Shown here: piece by piece, positions 7,436 through 16,445 of the stretch | How the letters are laid out: the number at the start of each line of letters is the position of its first letter | Position numbering within the stretch: the first letter of the stretch is position 1 | Source: Desulfobacterales bacterium | GTDB lineage: Bacteria; Desulfobacterota; Desulfobacteria; Desulfobacterales; JADGBH01 | Length of the DNA: 32,701 nt | Assembly: GCA_015231595.1 (NCBI GenBank) | Contig: JADGBH010000052.1 | Location: forward strand, 1-32,701 | Direction of reading: 5' to 3' | The notes under the pieces: generated by a model | The model's input: only the letters and a program-made list of their open reading frames with translations | Databases searched by the model: none | What the model was told of the DNA's origin: nothing | Made by a program: the position numbers and the translations under genes

Positions 7436-8530
7436 CTAAAACTGTTTATAAATATTAATCATCTGGTTAACGTTAAAATCCCAGTCATAAAATTTTTCTA
7501 TCATTTTTCTACCTGAGTATCCTAACTTTAATCTAAGCTTCCTGTCTAAAACGAGCCTTTCGATTGAATCCATTATTGATTTAACATCCCTGCAAGATGA
7601 TTTAAATCCTGTTACACCATGTTTTACTATTTCTTTAAGACCTCCTATATTAGAGACCACTACAGGTTTTTGACAGGCTGAAGCTTCGATAACTGACACT
7701 CCAAAGCTTTCCATAATAGAAGGGCAAACAAATATATCAATCATATTATGGTAAAAAACTATATCTTTATGAGGTATGCTTCCTAAAAAAAAAGTATTCT
7801 CCCCTACTCCCAAATCTATTACCATTTTTTTCAGGTGTAATTCTAAACTCCCCTCCCCTATTATTAATAATTTAAGGGAAAGATTTTTATGTCGTGAACA
7901 AAGTAATGAAAACGCTTTGATTAAATATTCAATTCCATAAATTTCTTCAAGAGCTTTAATTACTCCTATTACAATATCATCATTCTTAAATGGGGATTTA
8001 ACAGGAAATTGCCTAAATTCATTAAGATTAATCCCAAAAGGAATTACATATATATTTTTTTTCGTATATTTTAAGGCTTCAATTCTCATTATACTGCTTG
8101 TTGATGTTATTACATCGGCTCTGGATAAATTAAATTCTAAAATTTTTTTATGGAGAATCGAATATTTAGGAAAATCAAAGATATCACTACCCCAAACGGA
8201 TATAATAAAAGGATGACATCCAGAAATAGCTCCTAAGAAACCGTAACTTGTGGCATAATGGGCATGAACGATATTAGGCTTAAACTCTTTTATTATTTTT
8301 AAGAATTTTGGTAAAACATTAATATATTTAAGTTTTGAAATACTCCCAGAAGACTTTGAAAATAAACTTTCATCATAATCCAGTGTATAAACTGACGAAA
8401 CGTAATTATAAATTTCCTTGTCCGGACTTCTAAATCCGACTATAGAAATATCTATACCTTTTAAAGTTAGGGATTTAGCCCATTTAAAAGTATGGGAAGA
8501 TTTAGGGTCGGATAACAGCAATACTTTCAT
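7436..8530 (-). CDS. GT4-family glycosyltransferase
   Basis: The 364-residue product has the GT-B fold of glycosyltransferase family 4. An N-terminal acceptor domain contains the HAHYATSYGFLGA stretch, and the C-terminal donor domain contains IFVCPSIMESFGVSVIEASACQKPVV with the family's ExFGxxxxE-type pattern and a GV(T)GF motif. The ATG at 8530 is chosen: it overlaps the upstream stop as ATGA and gives a standard MKVLLLSDPKSSHTF N-terminus. A longer frame from 8578 would run into the preceding gene. It is translationally coupled to its neighbour in the polysaccharide directon. The sugar specificity cannot be predicted. Confidence 0.88.
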   Translation of the reverse strand: MKVLLLSDPKSSHTFKWAKSLTLKGIDISIVGFRSPDKEIYNYVSSVYTLDYDESLFSKSSGSISKLKYINVLPKFLKIIKEFKPNIVHAHYATSYGFLGAISGCHPFIISVWGSDIFDFPKYSILHKKILEFNLSRADVITSTSSIMRIEALKYTKKNIYVIPFGINLNEFRQFPVKSPFKNDDIVIGVIKALEEIYGIEYLIKAFSLLCSRHKNLSLKLLIIGEGSLELHLKKMVIDLGVGENTFFLGSIPHKDIVFYHNMIDIFVCPSIMESFGVSVIEASACQKPVVVSNIGGLKEIVKHGVTGFKSSCRDVKSIMDSIERLVLDRKLRLKLGYSGRKMIEKFYDWDFNVNQMINIYKQF

Positions 8531-9639
8531 TTTTTCTGCGCAAGAGTTTGAGCAACTGTTATAGCTCTGCTTTTCCAAGTATTATTTAAGAGTATTCTAT
8601 CAATATTTTCAGCCTTATTGGAGATTATATCTCTTTCTAACTTTAGCATTTTTAAAAGATTTATTAGTTCTTCTTTATCATAGTTAATTACCCATCCAAC
8701 ATTATTTTCTTTAACAAAATCACCGGCAGCTGTTTTATTCGAAGCAATAATAGGTTTTTTATAGGACATATACTCAAAAAGTTTAATAGGCATAGCAAAA
8801 TTCCAGTATTCATAAGCTTCAACAAAAAGTGAACAGATATCTGCTTCTCTATAAAGAATGGATAAATCTTTTCCGTATTTATGAAATATAGATATTTTAT
8901 CTGATAAATCTTGTGAATAATAAATCTTTTCTTTATCCCATTCAAATTTTCTTGTGCAAATAATCAATCGAACTCCATTAATTTCATTTACAGCTTTGAA
9001 AAATAAATGCATTTTGTAATGATCACCTATACCACCTACATATAAAATAATTAAATCTTTGTTAGAACTAAACTTTTGGCTATCCTGAAATTTATTAGCA
9101 TCAAAAAAAATACCAGGGGGAAGAGAAACAATTTTTGTTTTAATTTCTGGAATATAATCAGCCATTCTTTTGGAAGGGAGAAAAATAACATCTATTAACT
9201 TGTTATATAAAACAATATCAAGCCTATAAAATAATTTGGCTCCAGCTTTTTTCCAAAAAGCGGCTTCTTTTGCGTATCCGTCAAACTTCCAGTAAATATC
9301 CCTATAAAAAAGACCAATAGGAATGCCTTTTGATTTGCAAAAATAAAAAAAACCAAAATCTACCCAAAAATAAATTGGAAGATGATGCCTTTCAGTCATC
9401 ATTGTTGGTTCAGTTGAACTTTCAGAATACAAAAAATCATATTTTTTCCCGGAGTTTATTTCTTTTTTTATCTTGTGTATCTGCTTTATTCTATCTTTTG
9501 CAGTTCCGAATACTGTATCAACATTGAACCCTGCGTCAATAAACGCTTTAATCATTTGAACAGGTCTAATTTGACTTCCAGAAACGGGATTTGTATTTAT
9601 ATTTAAAGGATGATGGAAAATTATATTTTTAGGTTTCAT
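8527..9639 (-). CDS. Glycosyltransferase (GT-B type, GT4-like)
   Basis: The 370-residue product looks like a GT-B glycosyltransferase. The N-terminal half opens with GSQIRPVQMIKAF and carries a distant acceptor domain. The C-terminal half has the donor-site pattern DICSLFVEAYEYWNFAMPIKLFEYMSYKKPII, with the family glutamate in KLFEYMS. The ATG at 9639 is preferred, with GAAGAAGG immediately upstream; ATG 9654 is an alternative. It overlaps the polymerase gene by 11 bp and the next GT gene by 4 bp. It is less typical than the two neighbouring GT4 genes and the donor sugar is unknown. Confidence 0.75.
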   Translation of the reverse strand: MKPKNIIFHHPLNINTNPVSGSQIRPVQMIKAFIDAGFNVDTVFGTAKDRIKQIHKIKKEINSGKKYDFLYSESSTEPTMMTERHHLPIYFWVDFGFFYFCKSKGIPIGLFYRDIYWKFDGYAKEAAFWKKAGAKLFYRLDIVLYNKLIDVIFLPSKRMADYIPEIKTKIVSLPPGIFFDANKFQDSQKFSSNKDLIILYVGGIGDHYKMHLFFKAVNEINGVRLIICTRKFEWDKEKIYYSQDLSDKISIFHKYGKDLSILYREADICSLFVEAYEYWNFAMPIKLFEYMSYKKPIIASNKTAAGDFVKENNVGWVINYDKEELINLLKMLKLERDIISNKAENIDRILLNNTWKSRAITVAQTLAQKK

Positions 9640-10897
9640 GAATCCTTCTTCCATATAATTGATTAAACCGACTATAAACCCCAGTTACAGCTATAAACGG
9701 AAGCATTGTCTGATAATTAAAAAAAAAGTTATTTGTAGCCATTGTAAGAGCCCATATAGAAAAATAATTGAGCGTAGCAAAGCAAACCAACGAGACGGGA
9801 GCAGTTTTATCAAACGAACTTTTATTAATTTGAAAAAAAGCTATTGTAGCTTGATAAAACATAAAAAATAATATTGATGCAAGTCCAATCGCTCCAAATT
9901 TCCTTATAATAAATACATACTCTCCATCAACTATATTTGTATGAATAGCATTCGCCGGTCCCCAACCAAAATACGGAGCTTGCAAAAATAAAGCTTGAGC
10001 ATCAGACCATCTTTCATACCTTTCAAGCATAGATGTATCAAATAAAAGAAAATTTTCAAAAGCGCCAACTATATAAATAAACTTAGGAAGCAGCAAAAGA
10101 AAGACAAGCGCGAATGCAAAAAATATCATAAATTTAGTTCTTATATTAATTCTTCTATTTAAAACTAAATTTAAAAATATAAAAAACATAACGCATAAAA
10201 AAATAGTTCGAGAAGCCGTTAAAAGCAATGATGCAAAAAGCGCAATAAAAAGAATAAAAATTTTTAACTCTTTTTTTATAGTATATCTGGCCATATTATA
10301 ACCCATATATAGAGCTATAATAGCTCCACCAATATTTGGATCAGGGCCAGTAACTGTTATTCTCCTAAAAAAATCAGATTTCAATAAATTTCGGTAATGG
10401 TGAGACATTGCATAGAGTTTTTCAATTATATCCCCAAAACCTCCGGGATTAAAAAATTCAACTAAAGAGATAAAAATTATAAACCATCCTGTATATTCAA
10501 AAAACCAATCTAAAGTTTTTAATGTATCATTGGGGTTTAACAAATTTATAAATATTAACAAAAACATTGGCTTTAAAAATCTTATAATTTCATAAATATC
10601 ATATTTATGGAATGGAACAGAAAGATAAGAGTAACCTCGAAACGTAGAAAAAGAAATTAGACAAAAAATAATAAAACAAAGCCCTATATATTTGTCTAAA
10701 ATCAATTTTTTTGATGTCAAGATAATTAAAGGAATAAGCACAAGGATAAGAACATCATCTGGATTTAAATTTACACCTGAGCCAACACCTATTGGGGGGA
10801 CAAAAATTCTTACAATTAAAATTAAAAGCAATAATTTTTGAAGAAATGAAAAATTCCAAATATGCTCGCTATCATAAACATAAGAATCAGCATTCAT
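9629..10897 (-). CDS. O-antigen polymerase/ligase (Wzy/WaaL-like) membrane protein
   Basis: The roughly 422-residue integral membrane protein has about ten hydrophobic segments. A larger hydrophilic loop holds TSMLERYERWSDAQALFLQAPYFGWGPANA, typical of the Wzy_C (O-antigen ligase/polymerase) domain, where the loop arginines and the PxxGxG-like turn recur. Such proteins act at the periplasmic face on undecaprenyl-linked glycans. Ligase and polymerase cannot be told apart from sequence alone; the neighbouring flippase and glycosyltransferases favour a polymerase. ATG 10897 is taken as the start; it overlaps the upstream GT4 gene by 11 bp, and a TTG at 10903 is possible. Confidence 0.82.
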   Translation of the reverse strand: MNADSYVYDSEHIWNFSFLQKLLLLILIVRIFVPPIGVGSGVNLNPDDVLILVLIPLIILTSKKLILDKYIGLCFIIFCLISFSTFRGYSYLSVPFHKYDIYEIIRFLKPMFLLIFINLLNPNDTLKTLDWFFEYTGWFIIFISLVEFFNPGGFGDIIEKLYAMSHHYRNLLKSDFFRRITVTGPDPNIGGAIIALYMGYNMARYTIKKELKIFILFIALFASLLLTASRTIFLCVMFFIFLNLVLNRRINIRTKFMIFFAFALVFLLLLPKFIYIVGAFENFLLFDTSMLERYERWSDAQALFLQAPYFGWGPANAIHTNIVDGEYVFIIRKFGAIGLASILFFMFYQATIAFFQINKSSFDKTAPVSLVCFATLNYFSIWALTMATNNFFFNYQTMLPFIAVTGVYSRFNQLYGRRIHET

Positions 10898-12059
10898 TGA
10901 CAATCTCTCTGTATAAAGCTGTAATTGAGTCTATAACGGCTGTTTCTCCAAAACGCTCAACACATTCTTTACTTATTTTTTTAGGGTTAAATTTAGAAAT
11001 ATTATTTTTCATTTCAAGCATAGCATCCGCTATTTGTTTAATATTTTTAGGTTCTACAAGCATTCCATTATTTTCATTTAATATACAGGAAGGGCCTCCA
11101 CAGTCTGTTGAAATAACAGGTTTTCCCATAGATAACGCCTCGGCCAAAACAATTCCAAAAGTTTCAGAATGGCTTGAAAGAATAAATATGTCAGATTTTG
11201 CTATCTCTTCAAAAACTCTTTTTCTATTAAGAATACCTAAAAACTGAACTTTTTTTGCAATATTAAGCTTCTTTGAAAGTTCAATCAAATCTTTTTTTAA
11301 AGGCCCGTCGCCTCCTATCCGAAGAAAAATATCATCATCACGATGGGACGCATCGGTAAAAGCTTTTAATAAATCTTTTTGTCCTTTTTTTTCAGTCATC
11401 AATCCGATATTTAAAAATATAAAATCATTTTTTTTATTTTGCTCAAAATGTAAATTTTTATATTGATTACAATTCATCATATTCGGGATATAACGCCATG
11501 GTATAAAATCTTGTCCGATTTTCCGCTCAATAATTTTTCCAAGAGATGGACTTACTGCTACGCGGGCATCTGCATTTTTAAAAACTTTTCTGCATAAAAT
11601 TTTCTGCCATTGTAAAATTTGATTTAGGTCATATTTGGTGCTATGTTCTGTAATAATATATGGAATTTTATATATTTTTTTTATCCAATAGGCTAAAACC
11701 CCTCCAAAAAGAGCCGAATGGGCATGAATTATATCTGGCCTCCCGTATTTTTTTTTATAATACTCAAAAAGACTAAGTCCAGATAATATGAACAAACTAC
11801 TATGTCCGAAAGGTATAAAGGGAAGAAATCCCTTAAAATATTTAGTTAAAGTAGGGATACCATTGTCAATAATTATTTCGACTTTATTTTCAAGTTTTCT
11901 AAAAAAATCAATCCCCTCTAATAAAGAAATTTGTCTTGGAAATATTATGCCTACTTGGATCCCGGATCTTTTTAAGGCGTGAGCTTGCTCCTTAAAAAAA
12001 ATGCCGTCTAATGGATTTGATTTTGTTGGATACCATGATGGAATAATTAAAGCGTGCAT
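10887..12059 (-). CDS. GT4-family glycosyltransferase
   Basis: The 390-residue product is a clear GT-B, family 4 transferase. The N-terminus IIPSWYPTKSNPLDGIFFKEQAHAL is typical of this group, followed by the acceptor-domain HAHSALFGG. The donor domain has GLMTEKKGQKDLLKAF, GDGPLKKDL and SHSETFGIVLAEALSMGKPVI with the E-x7-E pattern. It acts at the cytoplasmic membrane on lipid-linked sugar. It starts 6 bp after the flippase stop and overlaps the polymerase gene by 11 bp, so translation is probably coupled. The donor sugar is unknown. Confidence 0.9.
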   Translation of the reverse strand: MHALIIPSWYPTKSNPLDGIFFKEQAHALKRSGIQVGIIFPRQISLLEGIDFFRKLENKVEIIIDNGIPTLTKYFKGFLPFIPFGHSSLFILSGLSLFEYYKKKYGRPDIIHAHSALFGGVLAYWIKKIYKIPYIITEHSTKYDLNQILQWQKILCRKVFKNADARVAVSPSLGKIIERKIGQDFIPWRYIPNMMNCNQYKNLHFEQNKKNDFIFLNIGLMTEKKGQKDLLKAFTDASHRDDDIFLRIGGDGPLKKDLIELSKKLNIAKKVQFLGILNRKRVFEEIAKSDIFILSSHSETFGIVLAEALSMGKPVISTDCGGPSCILNENNGMLVEPKNIKQIADAMLEMKNNISKFNPKKISKECVERFGETAVIDSITALYREIVNEC

Positions 12060-12065
12060 AAAATC

Positions 12066-13352
12066 TCATTTTTTTAAGTAATAAAATAAATAAGTCGTAC
12101 TTATAAACGATGAAATGAAAAAAGTCAAAGCCGTTGCAAATGCAGCGCCTATAGCTCCATATATATAAATTAATACAATATCCAAAAGAATATTAACAAC
12201 GCCTGATATAATTGAATTAATAAAATTAACCTTAATCTTTCCAATTGAAGCTAAAATATTGCCTGAAGGAACTCTAAATGTTCCGGCTATAAAAAAGCCT
12301 ATAACTAAAACCCTGAAAATATCCGATGAAGACGAATATTGCTGACCAAATAATATAGTTAAAATACTTTCAGCGAAAACAAAAAGAAAAAAACATAACA
12401 TAAAATTCAACACCGCAAAATATTCAACTATCTTAATTGAATTTTTTCTTATCCAATTTTTATTTGATATATTTTTAGCAAAGTAAGGATACATAAACAT
12501 CATAACAGTACTTGGTATAAAACTAAGGTTAAATGGAATTATGGTAGCGACCTTATAATTTGCAATGATCGATGCTTCTTTAAAAACAATTCCTATAATT
12601 AATGTGTCTAAAAGGTATAAAATAGATGACATTGAATTTGTAAGCATAGATGTTACAGAGAACTTAAGAAATGACATTCTATTTTTATAAGTAAGATTTA
12701 TTTCTCCCCAAAAAAACTTAACTTCTGATATTAATAAATAACAAACCAACAAAATCGAAAGAGCATAAGCAACATAGCGGCCTATAATAACACCTTTAAC
12801 ATCAAAAAGCTTTGAGCCAATAACCGCAGATATGAGCAAAAGCACGCTATTGGAAACAGTTAAAATTGAATACATCTTATTTTTAAGACAGGCTCTAATG
12901 TAGGATATAAAGGCTTCAACAATAACTGATAATAAAGGAAATAAGCTTAAATAAAGAAGATATTCATTACTTAAAGGAACTGGCAATGGGATATAAACGG
13001 CTATAAGAATAGTTAATGCAGATATTATAATATTAAAATTAAAGCCTATTTTAAGGCCGTATCGCATGTAAGAATAACGATCGTTTTCAGTTTTGGCTAA
13101 AGAACAATACTGCAATATGCCAACCCCAACTCCAAAACCTTGAAGAAGAAGTGCTAAATTTAAAATATTTTGGGCATAGGTTAAAGAACCGAATGATTCT
13201 TTTGAAAGCACTCGGATAAGAATAAAAGAGTAAAAAAAAAGGATCCCCTTATTTAAAACCCCACTTAAAACTATATATAAAAAACCTTTAGAAATAGCCG
13301 ATTTAAAGTCAGTTAGCCAACGATTTACAAGGTTACTATTTATGTAATTCAC
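12066..13352 (-). CDS. wzx: Polysaccharide flippase (Wzx/MOP family)
   Basis: The 428-residue integral membrane protein has about 12-14 hydrophobic segments and the N-terminal signature SGVLNKGILFFYSFILIRVLSKESFGSLTYAQ-like stretch of MATE/MOP exporters. Members flip undecaprenyl-diphosphate oligosaccharide units across the inner membrane. The start is GTG (13352), with AGGCGG some distance upstream; no better start was seen. It heads the sugar-transferase part of the directon. The symbol is given by role; sequence identity to a specific Wzx was not tested. Confidence 0.85.
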   Translation of the reverse strand: MNYINSNLVNRWLTDFKSAISKGFLYIVLSGVLNKGILFFYSFILIRVLSKESFGSLTYAQNILNLALLLQGFGVGVGILQYCSLAKTENDRYSYMRYGLKIGFNFNIIISALTILIAVYIPLPVPLSNEYLLYLSLFPLLSVIVEAFISYIRACLKNKMYSILTVSNSVLLLISAVIGSKLFDVKGVIIGRYVAYALSILLVCYLLISEVKFFWGEINLTYKNRMSFLKFSVTSMLTNSMSSILYLLDTLIIGIVFKEASIIANYKVATIIPFNLSFIPSTVMMFMYPYFAKNISNKNWIRKNSIKIVEYFAVLNFMLCFFLFVFAESILTILFGQQYSSSSDIFRVLVIGFFIAGTFRVPSGNILASIGKIKVNFINSIISGVVNILLDIVLIYIYGAIGAAFATALTFFISSFISTTYLFYYLKK

Positions 13353-13410
13353 AGATATTTATAACCGCCTAACAAAGATGATTTGACAAAAATCAAAGTG
13401 TACATAAAAT

Positions 13411-13728
13411 TTAACGTTCAAAAAGCTTAGGAGACACTTTAGATACAGATATTTGGTCGAAGCTTTTAAGATACCTTAATTTGAAGCTGTTAATATAACG
13501 CATTATCAGCCTTACTATTATAGATATCAGAACTCCAAGGCTCATTACTAACATCAATTCTGGTACCCATATCAATTTGTAATATTCCATATGCTCATTA
13601 ACAACGCTAATGCCAATTATGCTAAATACTGAAATAAGCAATAAAAAAAATATAGTGATATAGCATACGATTTCCGAATCGAACCAAGGAACGATAGTCT
13701 TATCAAAAACTTTGTCTTCGATTATCAA
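13411..13728 (-). CDS. Small two-TM membrane protein, unknown
   Basis: The 105-residue product has two hydrophobic segments, at about 22-42 (IVCYITIFFLLLISVFSIIGI) and about 55-75 (WVPELMLVMSLGVLISIIVRL). A basic C-terminal tail (about 78-105) probably faces the cytoplasm. The start is TTG but is supported by a strong GGGGAG 5 bp upstream, located in the end of yjbQ. It lies 2 bp after yjbQ and before the flippase. I do not recognise the family. A chain-length or assembly accessory is only a positional guess; it lacks the long coiled periplasmic domain of Wzz. Confidence 0.65.
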   Translation of the reverse strand: MIIEDKVFDKTIVPWFDSEIVCYITIFFLLLISVFSIIGISVVNEHMEYYKLIWVPELMLVMSLGVLISIIVRLIMRYINSFKLRYLKSFDQISVSKVSPKLFER

Positions 13729-13730
13729 AT

Positions 13731-14147
13731 TTACTCCCCGATAATTTTCACTAGTACTGTTTTTTTTCTTCTTCCATCAAATTCGCCATAAAATATTTGT
13801 TCCCATGTGCCAAAATCAAGGTTACCTTTTGTAACTGCGACAACAACTTCTCTTCCCATTATTTGACGCTTCATATGGGCATCTGCATTATCTTCACCAA
13901 CATTATGCCTGTAGTAAGAGACAGGCTCATGGGGAGCCAGCTTTTCAAGCCAAACGTCATAATCGTGATGAAGGCCAGATTCATTGTCATTTATAAAAAC
14001 AGAGGCTGTAATATGCATAGCGTTTACAAGCGCAAGCCCTTCTTTTATTCCGCTTTCAGAAAGACAGGACTCAACTTGAGGTGTAATATTGATAAAAGCT
14101 CTTCTTGTAGGAACTTCAAAACATAATTCTTTTCTGTAAGACTTCAT
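13731..14147 (-). CDS. YjbQ-type secondary thiamine-phosphate synthase family protein (UPF0047)
   Basis: The 138-residue product matches the UPF0047/YjbQ family. Members are small trimeric proteins; the E. coli one has weak thiamine-phosphate synthase activity in vivo. Conserved stretches include VNAMHITASVFINDNESGLHHDY (histidines and acidic residues likely at the metal site), DNADAHMKRQIMG and NLDFGTWEQIFYGEFDG. ATG 14147 is chosen because AGGAG stands 5 bp before it; an earlier ATG-like start at 14162 has none. It sits in the middle of an envelope directon with no thiamine genes, so its role here is unclear. Confidence 0.87.
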   Translation of the reverse strand: MKSYRKELCFEVPTRRAFINITPQVESCLSESGIKEGLALVNAMHITASVFINDNESGLHHDYDVWLEKLAPHEPVSYYRHNVGEDNADAHMKRQIMGREVVVAVTKGNLDFGTWEQIFYGEFDGRRKKTVLVKIIGE

Positions 14148-14176
14148 TAGTTCTCCTAACAATTAATAATTAATAA

Positions 14177-15406
14177 TCATTTAACGCGCATGGAATAAAA
14201 AAATTTTTGACCTTTTTTAATTTCAAACTCTGGTATCGTCTCACTGTAAACAGACTCTCCAAACTTGCCCCGAAACATAACTTGAATTGTGTGATTGCCG
14301 GGCTCAAGGGGAATCCGTGCAATAGTTAAAAATGCCGGTAAAGTTTCCCAACACCTTGTATCCGCTTCTTCTAAAATCATAAAAATTAGACGAACTAATA
14401 GGCCAAGAGGTGAATCTCTATCATCTATAGAATGCGCTATAGCTTCCTTTGCAACTACCCTTGCTGTTTCTTTAACAATTATTTTAGCTTTTCTATCATC
14501 AAGAGAATTCCGCACAACTTTATCAAAATTTGCATGTATTGTTTTTACATCCATGCTTTCCCCGTTTTCATTAATTACGGTAATTGGATTATAAATAAGT
14601 TTTCTTTCAGGATACATAGGAAAAGAAAACCGTATAGTTGGTGGAATAAATACATTTCCAGGTATTTTAGTAGAAATCTTTCCGTAGCCTGCGAATAATA
14701 TTAATTCAGAAACAGGCTCTTTAGCCTGTTCATCACATTTAGGCAAAAACTTTTTATAAACTTCAACATCATCATAAAAACCAAGTTTTGAAGCTGTCTT
14801 ACATGCATAATACGCACCAGAAGAGCTTTCCCCCATTAATTTTGACAATTTTTTATATTCGATGTATGCGTCATTATATTCAGATAAAAGCTCATAACAT
14901 AAACCTATCAATGTTCTTGTAAAATAATCGTCATTAAGATAACTGCCTTCTCTATCTAATACTTTTGATGCTCTTTTAGCTTCTACAAGAGCATCTTCAT
15001 ATTTTCCAAGCAATAAAAAATTCATCATCAGATAGGTATGAACCCAAAGCTGTTCGCTGTATTCACCTTTGTATTCAGTCATCCATTCATTTATGGCAAG
15101 AGATACTACTTGCTCACTAGCACTAATTATTTGCTGCTCATCAATAAGGTAAGATGCTTTCAGCAAAACATCTGTGCTTTTTTGATAATCGCCTAATGAA
15201 TGCAGGATAAGACCTTTTTCCATATAATACAACAATTTATCCCTGTAAGATATGCCCTTCTCTTCAAGCAAAGCAGAAACAGCTTGTTCTGACTGTCCTG
15301 CATAAAAATCTTTTCGAGCATCAATTATGGGACCAGAAGTGCAACTACAAAAGAAAATGACACATACACAAAAATAAAGAATTTGTTTCCAGCTCAATTC
15401 AAACAT
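14177..15406 (-). CDS. COG3014-like TPR lipoprotein
   Basis: The product is about 409 residues, with an N-terminal hydrophobic segment and lipobox-like FFCSC followed by TSG, consistent with a lipoprotein. The N-terminal half (about 30-230) is helical and TPR-like, for example LEEKGISYRDKLLYYMEKGLILHSLGDY and LIGLCYELLSEYNDAYIEYKKL. The C-terminal half is beta-rich (AFLTIARIPLEPGNHTIQVMFRG). This matches proteins of the COG3014 type, which often accompany LpoB-like lipoproteins. ATG 15406 is chosen (AGG seven bases upstream); ATG 15412 and TTG 15430 are alternatives. It follows the lpoB-like gene by 17 bp. Confidence 0.72.
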   Translation of the reverse strand: MFELSWKQILYFCVCVIFFCSCTSGPIIDARKDFYAGQSEQAVSALLEEKGISYRDKLLYYMEKGLILHSLGDYQKSTDVLLKASYLIDEQQIISASEQVVSLAINEWMTEYKGEYSEQLWVHTYLMMNFLLLGKYEDALVEAKRASKVLDREGSYLNDDYFTRTLIGLCYELLSEYNDAYIEYKKLSKLMGESSSGAYYACKTASKLGFYDDVEVYKKFLPKCDEQAKEPVSELILFAGYGKISTKIPGNVFIPPTIRFSFPMYPERKLIYNPITVINENGESMDVKTIHANFDKVVRNSLDDRKAKIIVKETARVVAKEAIAHSIDDRDSPLGLLVRLIFMILEEADTRCWETLPAFLTIARIPLEPGNHTIQVMFRGKFGESVYSETIPEFEIKKGQKFFYSMRVK

Positions 15407-15423
15407 ACTCATACCTAATTTTT

Positions 15424-16044
15424 TTACCAACCTATAAAAGGCTTTGAAGCTTCTCTTACGATTTCCACATTATCAGTCCAAGATATAAGCCCTGTTGTAA
15501 TATCAGTTAATTCCATAGTCAAACTATAATATTTTAAAACTCTCTTTGTTAATCTTGCCTGTCTTTCCTGCTTTTTTTCCATTGATCGTAAAGTTCCAGT
15601 AAGAATGTATTGAGCGCCTATTTGTTGTGCTTTCTGAATTTTTGTCTCAGGAGAAACAGCACCTCCGTATTGATATCCAGTCTCTGAAGCAATATTTTCA
15701 CGTTGTGTTTCGCTTATAAATCTTACTCTTCCAGAACCCATAAGCTCTGTTCTTATGTCATCAGTAATGTTACTAGTGCTTATATGTTCATCAGTGCGAT
15801 TAGCTACTCCATATACAATAATAACAGGACGATCTTCCGCAACAACTAATGGCGGTTTAGTAAGCAAAGAGCTTACAATCTTTTTTACGATTGTATTTTT
15901 ATCGGAAAAATCATAACCTTCATTATAATGCAATGTATCGTCTGGAGAAATATCCTTAGTTGTAACAGTGCAGGAATAAAGAAAAGAACAAATAAAAATA
16001 GCCAAAATAATTTTTTTAAAATTTAAATAAATTCTTTTTTTCAT
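15424..16044 (-). CDS. LpoB-family lipoprotein (penicillin-binding protein activator-like)
   Basis: The 206-residue product has a basic N-terminus and lipobox FLYSC-T (cysteine near residue 25), so it is an outer-membrane or periplasmic lipoprotein. The rest, about 70-200, has the LpoB fold pattern: RPVIIVYGVANRTDEHI, FISETQRENIA, KAQQIGAQYILTGTLRSM and TDITTGLISWTDNVEIVR. E. coli LpoB activates PBP1b in peptidoglycan synthesis. AGGAGA precedes the ATG. It is the first gene of the long minus-strand directon and is followed by the COG3014-like partner. Its target PBP is not in the window. Confidence 0.85.
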   Translation of the reverse strand: MKKRIYLNFKKIILAIFICSFLYSCTVTTKDISPDDTLHYNEGYDFSDKNTIVKKIVSSLLTKPPLVVAEDRPVIIVYGVANRTDEHISTSNITDDIRTELMGSGRVRFISETQRENIASETGYQYGGAVSPETKIQKAQQIGAQYILTGTLRSMEKKQERQARLTKRVLKYYSLTMELTDITTGLISWTDNVEIVREASKPFIGW

Positions 16045-16445
16045 AAAATAGTCTCCTAATTTTTTAAAATTATTTTATTTTGATATATACTCTATTCTAC
16101 TTAAAACAATACAATTAATTAATAAAATTTTATTATAATAAATTTTATCCATTTTGATTTCAATCTTTAATTTATATTTTAAAATTTAATTTCGATAATG
16201 CTATTTTTATTGACAAAATTATAGAGTAGTTTTAAAAGGTGTGAACTTTTTTTAGGCATTATTTATATATAATTGATGAAAATAAAATATTATAAACCTT
16301 CAAATAAAGCAATTATGCTTTATTTTGGGGGGTTATTTATCTTTCAGGACATTATAATATTTTTCTGCCAATAGGACGGACTTTATTTAAATATTAAGCT
16401 AATGGCTTATAGGATTAAAATTTTTATTTAAGGAGGGCAAGGATT
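16045..16445. other. Divergent intergenic region, 400 bp
   Basis: This AT-rich region lies between the divergent lpoB-like and pdaD genes. A TTGACA at 16210-16215 lacks a good -10. A hairpin (9-bp arms 16302-16310 and 16317-16325, loop AATTAT) is followed by an unusual GGGGGG run. The strong ribosome site AAGGAGGGC precedes pdaD. A 19-codon frame at 16315-16374 has no ribosome site and is not called. No known riboswitch was recognised, but a regulatory leader for pdaD cannot be excluded. Confidence 0.5.

Noticed and set aside
16315..16374. 19-codon frame upstream of pdaD as a leader peptide
   Set aside because: No ribosome site, and no run of regulatory codons such as arginine. Kept only as part of the leader description.
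16302..16390. Possible riboswitch (guanidine-like GGACGGAC string) before pdaD
   Set aside because: The paired hairpins and conserved loops of the known guanidine classes are not present.
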